From Paludibacteraceae bacterium (GTDB lineage Bacteria > Bacteroidota > Bacteroidia > Bacteroidales > Paludibacteraceae): a stretch of DNA of 26,214 bases. Each line of letters begins with the position of its first letter. The stretch's first letter is position 1. Positions 8,801 through 16,100 of the stretch are shown here, piece by piece. Under the pieces are notes generated by a model. That model saw only the letters and a list, made by a program, of their open reading frames with translations, was not told the origin of the DNA and did no database searches. A program made the position numbers and the translations under genes. The DNA lies in assembly GCA_024400275.1 (NCBI GenBank), contig JAKSMY010000026.1, positions 1-26,214 of the forward strand. The letters run 5' to 3'.

Positions 8801-9744
8801 GGAACTATTTTTTCGGCTATTCTTAATTTGGCAGAGCGAGACCGTGGATTACGTTCTATTTCTTCCGCATCGGGGGATAACCCTTTTTCCAGTACAAGAA
8901 AAGGAGAAAGTGAATTGCCATAAAAATCTTTTGGCACGATTCCTTCCATATTGCCGGATTTGAGGAAGTTTTTTACGATTCGGTCTTCTAACGAGTGGTA
9001 GGTTAAGATGGCTATTCGTCCGCCGCTGACCAATAATGTTTGTGCGGCTTGTAACATTTCGCGCAGGGCAGCCAATTCGTCATTTACTTCTATGCGGAGT
9101 GCTTGGAAGAGTTTGCTTAAGTCTTTTTTTGTACGTGGATCAATATCCAATTCGGTACCGGAAATATCGGTGTCAATCCTTCGATGTTGTGTTGATGTTA
9201 TGTTGATTAACTCTTCTATTCGGGTAATACTCTTTGCGCTTCTTGCTACAACTATTTTATGTGCCAATTGACGGCTGTTGTTTAGTTCTCCATATAAGTA
9301 AAGAATACGTGCCAAATCTTCTTCCGTATAGGTGTTGATTATGTCTTCAGCCGTTTTGTTTGCCTGCTGGTTCATACGCATATCCAAAGGTCCGGCAAAA
9401 CGAAAACTAAATCCGCGTTCGGCTTCGTCAAAATGATGAAAACTGACTCCTAAATCAGCCAACAGTCCATTGATATGTGCTACATGGTAGAAATCCATAA
9501 AGTTTTTCAGATATCGGAAATTACCATGAACAAAATGCCAACGAGGATCGTCAATCCGGTTGCGATAAGCATCGGCATCTTGGTCAAAGGAATATAATTG
9601 TCCGTTTTCTCCCAGATGTTGCATAATGGCGCGGCTATGCCCTCCACCTCCAAAGGTGACATCTACGTAGATGCCGTCAGATTGTATATTGAGTCCATGT
9701 ATGGTTGGCTCCAATAAGGCTGGTATGTGATATACTTCTCCCAT
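8797..9744 (-). CDS. rsmH: RsmH (MraW), 16S rRNA m4C1402 methyltransferase
   Basis: S-adenosylmethionine-dependent methyltransferase that N4-methylates C1402 of 16S rRNA. Signatures: N-terminal YHIPALLEPTI, the SAM-binding loop VDVTFGGGGHSRA at about 28-39, GLLADLGVS, RGFSFRFAGPLDMRM, the YHSLEDRIVKNF motif, and NPRSRSAKLR near the C-terminus. Length (315) is typical. It is the first gene of the division cluster here; its promoter lies about 20 nt upstream, so the 5' leader should be very short. mraZ, which usually precedes rsmH, is absent: the next gene upstream is an unrelated secreted protein ending beyond a terminator. Confidence 0.97.
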   Translation of the reverse strand: MGEVYHIPALLEPTIHGLNIQSDGIYVDVTFGGGGHSRAIMQHLGENGQLYSFDQDADAYRNRIDDPRWHFVHGNFRYLKNFMDFYHVAHINGLLADLGVSFHHFDEAERGFSFRFAGPLDMRMNQQANKTAEDIINTYTEEDLARILYLYGELNNSRQLAHKIVVARSAKSITRIEELINITSTQHRRIDTDISGTELDIDPRTKKDLSKLFQALRIEVNDELAALREMLQAAQTLLVSGGRIAILTYHSLEDRIVKNFLKSGNMEGIVPKDFYGNSLSPFLVLEKGLSPDAEEIERNPRSRSAKLRIAEKIVP

Positions 9745-9761
9745 TGTAATAAATTTCGGTG

Positions 9762-9793
9762 CAAAGTTACAAAATTTATTTTGTATTTCCTAA
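9762..9793 (-). promoter_or_regulatory. Promoter of the rsmH division operon (TTAG-N20-TAACTTTG)
   Basis: The minus strand carries TAACTTTG at 9769-9762, a full match to the Bacteroidetes -7 consensus. The -33 position (9793-9790) reads TTAG, a partial match to TTTG, with the 20-nt spacer seen at the other promoters here. Transcription would start only about 10-15 nt before the rsmH ATG. Confidence 0.65.
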
Positions 9794-9818
9794 TTTATAG
9801 CTGTTTACAAGAGTTTTG

Positions 9819-9859
9819 AACATTGTTATCAACATGTTTTTAACATAATTGACAATGTT
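9819..9859. repeat. Nested inverted repeats of AACAT/ATGTT upstream of the rsmH promoter
   Basis: AACATTGT at 9819-9826 is matched by its perfect complement ACAATGTT at 9852-9859. Between them lies a smaller inverted pair, ATGTT (9834-9838) and AACAT (9842-9846), plus a further AACAT at 9831-9835. The cluster sits about 25-65 nt upstream of the -33 position of the division-operon promoter. It could be a regulator-binding site or simply A/T-rich sequence; no known operator is recognised. Confidence 0.35.
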
Positions 9860-9906
9860 TAAGTTTTTGATTGCTAATTAGTAAAAGAAGTTTTCAACAA
9901 ACAACA

Positions 9907-9935
9907 AAAAGGTCACCTTGTTCAGGTGACCTTTT
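9907..9935 (-). terminator. Strong hairpin terminator ending the susC operon
   Basis: A perfect 12-bp stem, AAAAGGTCACCT paired with AGGTGACCTTTT, encloses the 5-nt loop TGTTC. On the minus strand it begins 22 nt after the stop of the 657-residue protein gene and is followed by a T-rich tail (TTTTTGTTGTTTG), a standard Rho-independent layout. The A-run before the stem means it might also work on the plus strand, but no plus-strand gene runs into it. It separates the transport operon from the division operon. Confidence 0.85.
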
Positions 9936-9957
9936 GAATAGGACATGTGAGATACTT

Positions 9958-11931
9958 TTATTTCATCTCCAAGCCACTGGCATTGAAGAACTTGCTGTTT
10001 TTCATAATCATAAAATGATTCTTGAACAACATTTTAGTGGGTATCAATTGGGTATCTTCTTTGATTTGCTCATCATCCGTAGGTGTAAAGTTAATGGTGA
10101 TATCAACCTTCTTGCCATTGGAGTTTATTCCGTTGATTACCAAACTATTAGCCGACATAGTCATTGTGCCGCTAACAATGTACCAAATACCGTCCTTATT
10201 TATGAAATAAGAGGGTTCATTTGTGTTCCAATCAGTCATAGCAATACCTTCCGAAGCCAACATGGTATTATATTGATAGGTACTCTTGATTGGGTACGTT
10301 CCTTCAGGAATGCCCGTTACGGGGTCTAGAGTCTTCGGGAAAGCAACACCTAATAAATATCCCTCCTCGTTGTTGATACTTATATATACAGCTTCCAATA
10401 CGGGATATAAAGCTGTGATGATGGTTTTTTCGATAGAACTTGTGAATGTTGCTGAAACATCTTCTTCAGAATCCATGGCGAAGGGTTGTACAGCTGCCAT
10501 ATACGTAAAGAATGCTTTTACATCGGAGTCATCTTCGGGATTAACGCCAATGAATAACATGATATGATAAAGCATAACGAAACCACCTTGTGTAATAGCG
10601 GAATCTAATATAACAGTGTAGCGGTCAGCAATATATTGAACGGTGTCTTTTTCACCATAAACGACGATATAATCGTAATAATTACCATTATATCCGTCCA
10701 TTTCTGTGTACCTACCACTTAAAGAATCTGCATAGATTGCATTGGAGATAACACAATGATTGATAGTATCTTTACCTTGAACTAAAATAGCACCATATTT
10801 CTCACGCATATCTGAATATAAAGCAGTTCCTGCTGCGCTGAGATAAATGGTGTCTCCAACAGGTATAGGCAAAGTATATTTCATTTGAATGTCATACATC
10901 TGTCCCTCCAAATCCATTGCATAAAAACGGAATGCGTAGTTATTCTCATTTTTGGTAATGATTGCTCCATTGATTTGCTTAAGTTCGATGATAGTGGTAT
11001 CTTCCATTGCGACAAATCGTGTAGATGCTATGTCGAACATATCAGGATTGGTATATGTGCCTTCCAATGTTTCCGAGTTGATGAAAGTGGCGAAATAAGC
11101 TTCTTTGTCTTTTGCATAAACGCTCCAACCTTCTCCGGCATAGTAACTCTTTTTTACATTACCTGTAATCACAACGGGAATTGTGTCGGTAGAAGGTGTA
11201 ACAGGTTTATCTTCCAAGGCGAAAACTTGGTAATAGCATGCTTGTTGGTTTCCTTGGCGACACAATACATAAAAATAGTAATCGAAAACATATTGGAAAG
11301 CGTAGTTACCACTCAAGTTATAGGTGTTGCCTTGCTCGTCTGTGAAGGTACCGCTGAAGGTATAAGTAGGGCTGTATGTCGTGCCGGTGCTGAAATATGC
11401 GATGTTCAATGTGCCCTCTGCGTCTGTGGTGTCATTACCGGCTACAATAGTAACATAATCTGGGGTGTATTTCCCTTCAATACGTGTGTCACTAAGTCCC
11501 TCAAACTCAACAATAATTTCATAACCTTCATTGGTTGTGAAATACAATTCCCATATATAACCTATGAATTGTTGAAACCTGGCGTAATAATAAGTTCCCC
11601 AATATGTAGCCTGACCTTCTTTAATGGTCAAGTTGGAGACGCTGGCATTGGCAGCTTTACGAGCGACAGGAGCGATGTGCATAGGTTGTTGACCGATCTT
11701 TAATTTTGGAGCATCTTCGGGCAATTCGGAGATGTTCAATTCCGTAGGCAGTCCTAAGGTAGTCAAGCGTTTTTTTGCCACTTGATTAAGGATAGGAGAA
11801 CTCGTTTTACTACTGAAGGAATTAAAACTAAAATCAGCCTTCATGTTTGCTGCTTTATTTACAAAAGCAGGAGCAGCGTTGGCACAAATAAATAGACAAA
11901 GTGCCAAGATTGAAACGTAAATCTTTTTCAT
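9958..11931 (-). CDS. Large secreted protein with internal repeats and a T9SS-like C-terminal tail, function unknown
   Basis: 657 residues with a type I signal peptide (MKKIYVSILALCLFICANA, cleavage near 19/20) and no lipobox Cys, so it is exported and not lipid-anchored. The mature part is rich in Tyr, Thr and Asp with alternating hydrophobic residues, suggesting beta-structure. A motif GxY(T/P) recurs at residues 153, 291, 406 and 544, embedded in similar surroundings, suggesting three or four diverged units of about 115-138 residues. The last 26 residues (KMLFKNHF...FFNASG) resemble the end of the neighbouring 602-residue protein and the final strands of type IX sorting tails; this is inference. 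It is last in the susC operon, 40 nt after the previous gene and just before the terminator. I recognise no catalytic motif; a surface-exposed or released binding protein is plausible. Confidence 0.75.
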   Translation of the reverse strand: MKKIYVSILALCLFICANAAPAFVNKAANMKADFSFNSFSSKTSSPILNQVAKKRLTTLGLPTELNISELPEDAPKLKIGQQPMHIAPVARKAANASVSNLTIKEGQATYWGTYYYARFQQFIGYIWELYFTTNEGYEIIVEFEGLSDTRIEGKYTPDYVTIVAGNDTTDAEGTLNIAYFSTGTTYSPTYTFSGTFTDEQGNTYNLSGNYAFQYVFDYYFYVLCRQGNQQACYYQVFALEDKPVTPSTDTIPVVITGNVKKSYYAGEGWSVYAKDKEAYFATFINSETLEGTYTNPDMFDIASTRFVAMEDTTIIELKQINGAIITKNENNYAFRFYAMDLEGQMYDIQMKYTLPIPVGDTIYLSAAGTALYSDMREKYGAILVQGKDTINHCVISNAIYADSLSGRYTEMDGYNGNYYDYIVVYGEKDTVQYIADRYTVILDSAITQGGFVMLYHIMLFIGVNPEDDSDVKAFFTYMAAVQPFAMDSEEDVSATFTSSIEKTIITALYPVLEAVYISINNEEGYLLGVAFPKTLDPVTGIPEGTYPIKSTYQYNTMLASEGIAMTDWNTNEPSYFINKDGIWYIVSGTMTMSANSLVINGINSNGKKVDITINFTPTDDEQIKEDTQLIPTKMLFKNHFMIMKNSKFFNASGLEMK

Positions 11932-11955
11932 ACTGTTAAAATTTTAATTGTTAAC

Positions 11956-11972
11956 ATCAAACATTGTTTGAT
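11956..11972 (-). other. Intercistronic hairpin ATCAAAC-ATT-GTTTGAT
   Basis: A perfect 7-bp inverted repeat with a 3-nt loop begins on the last base of the 602-residue gene's stop codon and fills about half of the 40-nt gap before the next gene. It lacks the following T-run of a terminator, and the gap has no TAnnTTTG box, so it more likely affects mRNA processing or relative expression within one operon than ends transcription. Confidence 0.45.
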
Positions 11973-13780
11973 TATTCGTAATAAGTTTGTATAATTTGTC
12001 CTTGAGAGTTATATACTTTTCCTTCTCGCATGATGCGGATATTGCCATTCTTGTTGAGTACTTTCTTGACAAAGTTATGTTCTTGTATTTCCTCAGGATT
12101 GGTATTACCATCAATGCTCACAATTCTGAAATAGGTGTATCGCCCATATTTACCGATTCGAATTACATCATTTATTTTGGGAGTACTCATCGCAAAAATC
12201 TGCAACCAAAATACACGTTTGTAATCCCACCATGTGTGTGGATTACTTTCGGTACCGATATTGTATTCATAATCGGCGCTCATCACGATATAATTGGGTT
12301 TCTCAATTTCCAAATTCCATAGACGGCTTATGCTGTCGTATGGTGCATACGTTGAACGGAAACTAAATTCCTTGCCATCAGCAATATCTTCTCCTGCATA
12401 ATGAGCTTCGTATTTATAGTAAGGAGACAAAACAGTAACAAAATTAATATCAAGCGTATCACCATTTCGGCCTGTCTTATAACCATATTTTTCTAATTCA
12501 GCGAATTGGGTGTACGTCTCAAATGTTGGCATAATACCATTCAGTTGTATGTAGGGTTCATAGCCATTGGTGTAGTTCTCGCCTTGGTTGTCCCATTTAC
12601 AAGTGCAACATTCTCGTGTATTGGCTTTAGCAGCATAGATACAGTAAGAGTCTGATGATTGGAATCCGGTCAATACAATTTGAAAAGCCTCTTTTAACAA
12701 TAAACCTTCGTTCAACAATTCATTGTATGCTGAGTAATGTTGATTCAAATGGAATGTAACCAATTTGCTTGTTTTATTAGGATAAGCAATATCCGACAAA
12801 TTTTGTGCATTGGCATCCGATGTTGCTAAAACTTTTCCTTGCATATCTTGAATTTCCAAATGTAATTTGGTGAGTTTAATAGCTTTGAGGGCATTAATTT
12901 TTCCAAGTGCTATGGTTATGTTCTTTACATACAATGGAGCTTGAGGACGCTCGTATTTAGTTACCATTTTTGTCAAACCGGAACCGGGTTGATAGAGAAT
13001 CTGATTGTTTGCATCTTTTATTTCCATGCTTACACCTTCTTGCTGAATAGGCTCAGCCAAAGTAAGTGGCCATAATCCATCGTCTGATGACCGACTGGGA
13101 AGACCGCCTGCCACTATACCGCTATTTTTCGGACTCATCTGAGTGGTAATCGGATTTAATAACAATTGGAACGTATCTTTTCTCCCATCTTCTCGTATAA
13201 CCGTTTGAATAGGTAATCCACGTTTCCAAACCAAATACTCATCTCCTTCTTTATCATATAAGATAACTTCCGCGTCATATCCTTTACATAACTGATAGTC
13301 CCACCCTCCTTTTGAAACAATGCTATCACAATAGTTGCCATATCCATCGGTGGAATATAGTTTATTATGTGTAAAGAAAGAATATTTTTGCATCATTCGA
13401 TTTTCGTATTTGATACTTTTGTATTTTCCTGTGGTTATATTGGGAAATACCCAACAATCCAATGTGTCTGACCATGCGCCGATAATGCCATTGATATTCA
13501 TCCATGTCCCTTCCCCTTTTTCGTCCATTCCAAGGAAAAACGTACCGTTAGGACGAGTATAGCCAATTCGTTCTTCTTCATTGGTCGCTTGGGACAATGT
13601 CCGTTTGCCAGTAAATAACGGATTCTCCTCTTTTTGACTCATCGCGGCATAGTCATCGTATTTATTGATTAATATGTCTGAATAAGATGGCTCATAATCG
13701 GGTACTTGGAACACTTTTTCTCGTGCGTTTGCTGTCAATATGAGAGCAATTAACATTACTGATATCATAGTTTTTTTCAT
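11972..13780 (-). CDS. Large secreted protein with T9SS-like tail, function unknown
   Basis: 602 residues with a type I signal peptide (MKKTMISVMLIALILTANA, then REKVF) and no lipobox. The sequence is rich in aromatic residues and in extended-strand character. A Cys cluster, CCTC at 391-394 within a Lys/Asn/Trp-containing stretch, could bind a metal or form disulfides. The C-terminus (KKVLNKNGNIRIMREGKVYN followed by SQGQIIQ) resembles the last strands of type IX secretion sorting tails, suggesting export across the outer membrane; this is inference from pattern. The gene lies 12 nt after the DUF4302-like lipoprotein gene in the SusCD operon. I do not recognise a catalytic domain. It may be a surface-acting enzyme or binding protein for the substrate imported by the transporter. 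Confidence 0.75.
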   Translation of the reverse strand: MKKTMISVMLIALILTANAREKVFQVPDYEPSYSDILINKYDDYAAMSQKEENPLFTGKRTLSQATNEEERIGYTRPNGTFFLGMDEKGEGTWMNINGIIGAWSDTLDCWVFPNITTGKYKSIKYENRMMQKYSFFTHNKLYSTDGYGNYCDSIVSKGGWDYQLCKGYDAEVILYDKEGDEYLVWKRGLPIQTVIREDGRKDTFQLLLNPITTQMSPKNSGIVAGGLPSRSSDDGLWPLTLAEPIQQEGVSMEIKDANNQILYQPGSGLTKMVTKYERPQAPLYVKNITIALGKINALKAIKLTKLHLEIQDMQGKVLATSDANAQNLSDIAYPNKTSKLVTFHLNQHYSAYNELLNEGLLLKEAFQIVLTGFQSSDSYCIYAAKANTRECCTCKWDNQGENYTNGYEPYIQLNGIMPTFETYTQFAELEKYGYKTGRNGDTLDINFVTVLSPYYKYEAHYAGEDIADGKEFSFRSTYAPYDSISRLWNLEIEKPNYIVMSADYEYNIGTESNPHTWWDYKRVFWLQIFAMSTPKINDVIRIGKYGRYTYFRIVSIDGNTNPEEIQEHNFVKKVLNKNGNIRIMREGKVYNSQGQIIQTYYE

Positions 13781-13792
13781 ATTCGTATTACC

Positions 13793-15115
13793 TTAAAGAG
13801 TTGGACTTGCTACTATTTGCAATTGTTTTCCTTCTTTGGAAGAAGAAACCAACAATAGTTGTGTTTGGTTAATGTTAGATATGTGTGTTTGGATAGTGAA
13901 TGTATCACAAAAGATAGCTGCTAACCGATTTATTATATTCTCGTCACGGTCTATCAAAGGTTGCATGTTCACTCCCAATGGCGTTTCAGGCAGGGTATAA
14001 GTAACCGTGTTGTGTTCCGTGTCAATCTGTTGTTCCAATACAAGAGCACTTTGTTGTAAATAACCCTCAACGGAATAGTCAATCAACAAAACAATCATAC
14101 TATCCTTACCGCTTCGGAGCTGAGTGAGAGCAAAACGGCTGATATTGGCTCCGTTATCGTCCATATCCTTAACAATATTGTTTAATGCGTTTTTGGTATC
14201 AGTATCAGTATATTCGTCAAATATCGTCCACCGAACTTTACCATTACTGATTTTTTGTTGGTAATACCCGACACCGACATATTTAGGAACAAAGAAGATG
14301 GAAGGATCTGCTTTGCACACCAAACGGCTTGAGTCTTCATTCAGGATAAAGTCCACCGCATCAATTCCTAAACTATTGGGTGTAGATTGATTGAAATGTA
14401 TTCCTGTAGGAGTAAATATGATGCCAAGAGGCTTATCATTTGGATTTTTGTATGTAAAGACTCCGTTTTTTAATGTCATGGTGAAAATGGAATCGCCCCC
14501 GCGGTACAAGTATTCATCATCGTTTTCAATTAATTCACCATCGTTATTACCACAAAGCGTTATCCAATTATAATCGTCTATTTTCTGGAAATAATCCTCC
14601 CAATCATTTCCTTCGGGGAAACGGTTTAAGTAAATGTAGGTGTTTGTTTTCTTGCCTTTAAAAATTAGTCTATCTGCTGTACGCGGTTCCATCACGACGA
14701 ATTCATAATCACCGGAATAGCCGATACCATCGTCTTGAGGATCAGAGAAAGCGTGTAACAAAGGATTGAAAGAATTAAAAGTGAGTGTTACGGATTGTGT
14801 GAAATCCATATCCCACAAACTCATTTCCTCTTTATACAAATGTCCAATGCAACTAACATCGTTTTTTGCTGCAATGACGGCAGTGCCGTCAGCATTGAAT
14901 GACATTAAGAAAGCATAGCCGGCTTGTTCTTTGGTCGGAAAATAAAGCATTTCCCATCCATTGGTGGCATGTGTTAATTGTTCTATAACAGCCGCTTTAA
15001 CCTGTTGCTTACGTTCGGCAGCGGATTGACCGAATAGATTATCTTCCTCGCGCTTGCAAGATACCATAGCAAGTCCGATGATAAGGAATAAATATATAAT
15101 AAGATTTTTTTGCAT
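13793..15115 (-). CDS. DUF4302-like lipoprotein of a SusCD operon
   Basis: A 440-residue lipoprotein precursor: hydrophobic leader MQKNLIIYLFLIIGLAMVSC with lipobox Cys20 followed by KREEDN. The N-terminal mature region (Ser-Ala-Ala-Glu-Arg..., then ATNGWEMLYFPTKEQAGYAF and FNADGTAVI) matches what I recall of DUF4302, a family of unknown function found beside SusC/SusD pairs that carry an HExxH lipoprotein. I chose the ATG at 15115 because GGAGG stands 8 nt before it and it gives a compact signal peptide; an upstream ATG at 15130, overlapping the metallohydrolase stop as TAATG, would add five residues. Probably exposed on the outer membrane as an accessory to the transporter; the exact role is unknown. 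Confidence 0.8.
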   Translation of the reverse strand: MQKNLIIYLFLIIGLAMVSCKREEDNLFGQSAAERKQQVKAAVIEQLTHATNGWEMLYFPTKEQAGYAFLMSFNADGTAVIAAKNDVSCIGHLYKEEMSLWDMDFTQSVTLTFNSFNPLLHAFSDPQDDGIGYSGDYEFVVMEPRTADRLIFKGKKTNTYIYLNRFPEGNDWEDYFQKIDDYNWITLCGNNDGELIENDDEYLYRGGDSIFTMTLKNGVFTYKNPNDKPLGIIFTPTGIHFNQSTPNSLGIDAVDFILNEDSSRLVCKADPSIFFVPKYVGVGYYQQKISNGKVRWTIFDEYTDTDTKNALNNIVKDMDDNGANISRFALTQLRSGKDSMIVLLIDYSVEGYLQQSALVLEQQIDTEHNTVTYTLPETPLGVNMQPLIDRDENIINRLAAIFCDTFTIQTHISNINQTQLLLVSSSKEGKQLQIVASPTL

Positions 15116-15123
15116 ATTCTTTT

Positions 15124-15128
15124 CCTCC
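15124..15128 (-). promoter_or_regulatory. Shine-Dalgarno GGAGG deciding the start of the DUF4302-like gene
   Basis: GGAGG on the minus strand lies 8 nt before the ATG at 15115. Clear Shine-Dalgarno sites are uncommon in Bacteroidetes, so this one is informative: it favours 15115 over the ATG at 15130, which would overlap the site. Confidence 0.6.
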
Positions 15129-15129
15129 A

Positions 15130-16086
15130 TTAATTGTTCATCACGATATCATAGGTCATTGCACTTTGCCGACGTTGTACTTCTGCACGCAAGGAGTCCA
15201 ATGTGATATTGTATTTCTCCGTCAGCCATTTTTTAGCCATATCAATTTTTCGATTGATAATCTTCGTGCCGGGTTGTTCTTCATCAAAAGAAATCAAGTG
15301 GGTGTTGTCTTCACTGAACGTGAAACCACGTTCTTTCCATTGTCCGATTGAGTCGGTTATGTAACTTGAGATAACTTCTACAAAATCTTCGTGGGCTTCA
15401 ACCATAGAATATTTAGTCACGAAGCCCAAATGATAAGCCGCTGTATCTGACTTGTATTGCCAAGATTGTGAATCGTAGTCACCGGCAGAAATAGCTTCAT
15501 ATTCCTGCGGGAACGATTTGGTTTGGTGCAAAATATGAGAGAATTCGTGGTGCATAACGTGGAAAATATACTTATTCATCATCGCCACGTTGGGAGTTCC
15601 TCCATCTTTGGGCAACCAATGATTTATATCATTCATATTGTACAAGGTGATTTTATATCCACCTTCTGCTACGCCCATTGTTTCGGTGTTCTGTGCGGCA
15701 TTGACAGCGGGACAACCCAATACATTGATAATACGGGGAGCGTATAGTTTCAAAAAGATGGGGTTAGGCACTTGCTTTTGATATACATCTAACCACAGAT
15801 ATTTAACGCAGTGAGCTGTGATTTGTGATTGTTCATAGCCGGCAGGTACCAAATTATAAGAGAAATCTGTTGATTCGTCTTGTAGCCGATAACGGAACTC
15901 AATATTATACTCTTTGACATAGTTGTTATTTAACCAGCAATCAAAGTCGTAAGTATAAGACATCGAATCGGGCCATACTTTGTCCTTGAGTACCGATGTG
16001 TCGTCTAATTCGTCTTTTTTACAACCAACCACTGACACCATAACGAGTGCCAATACAATGGCGTTTATATTTCTTAACTGTTTCAT
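15130..16086 (-). CDS. Substrate import-associated zinc metallohydrolase lipoprotein (HExxH)
   Basis: 318-residue lipoprotein with lipobox SVVGC (Cys22). Residues 180-187 read HEFSHILH, an HExxHxxH zinc site: H180 and H184 as ligands, E181 as general base, H187 a possible third ligand; a later AHEDFVE stretch (231-237) may contribute. It fits the lipoprotein family annotated as substrate import-associated zinc metallohydrolase (TIGR04549/PF15890, from memory), which occurs beside SusC/SusD pairs. It probably cleaves a peptide or related bond in the captured substrate at the cell surface; whether it is a true peptidase is not shown. I chose the ATG at 16086 over a TTG two codons upstream. It lies 14 nt after the SusD gene, and its stop touches the next upstream-most ATG (TAATG). 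Confidence 0.88.
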   Translation of the reverse strand: MKQLRNINAIVLALVMVSVVGCKKDELDDTSVLKDKVWPDSMSYTYDFDCWLNNNYVKEYNIEFRYRLQDESTDFSYNLVPAGYEQSQITAHCVKYLWLDVYQKQVPNPIFLKLYAPRIINVLGCPAVNAAQNTETMGVAEGGYKITLYNMNDINHWLPKDGGTPNVAMMNKYIFHVMHHEFSHILHQTKSFPQEYEAISAGDYDSQSWQYKSDTAAYHLGFVTKYSMVEAHEDFVEVISSYITDSIGQWKERGFTFSEDNTHLISFDEEQPGTKIINRKIDMAKKWLTEKYNITLDSLRAEVQRRQSAMTYDIVMNN

Positions 16087-16100
16087 ACTCAATTTATGAT

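Noticed and set aside
9824..9834. Possible DnaA box (TTATCAACA) upstream of rsmH
   Set aside because: It differs from TTATCCACA at the more conserved centre, stands alone, and no dnaA, dnaN or box cluster is nearby.
10885..11703. Open reading frame of 272 codons on the plus strand
   Set aside because: It lies wholly inside the 657-residue secreted protein gene on the other strand, encodes a Cys- and Ile-rich sequence with no signal or motif, and has no promoter. It is an antisense shadow.
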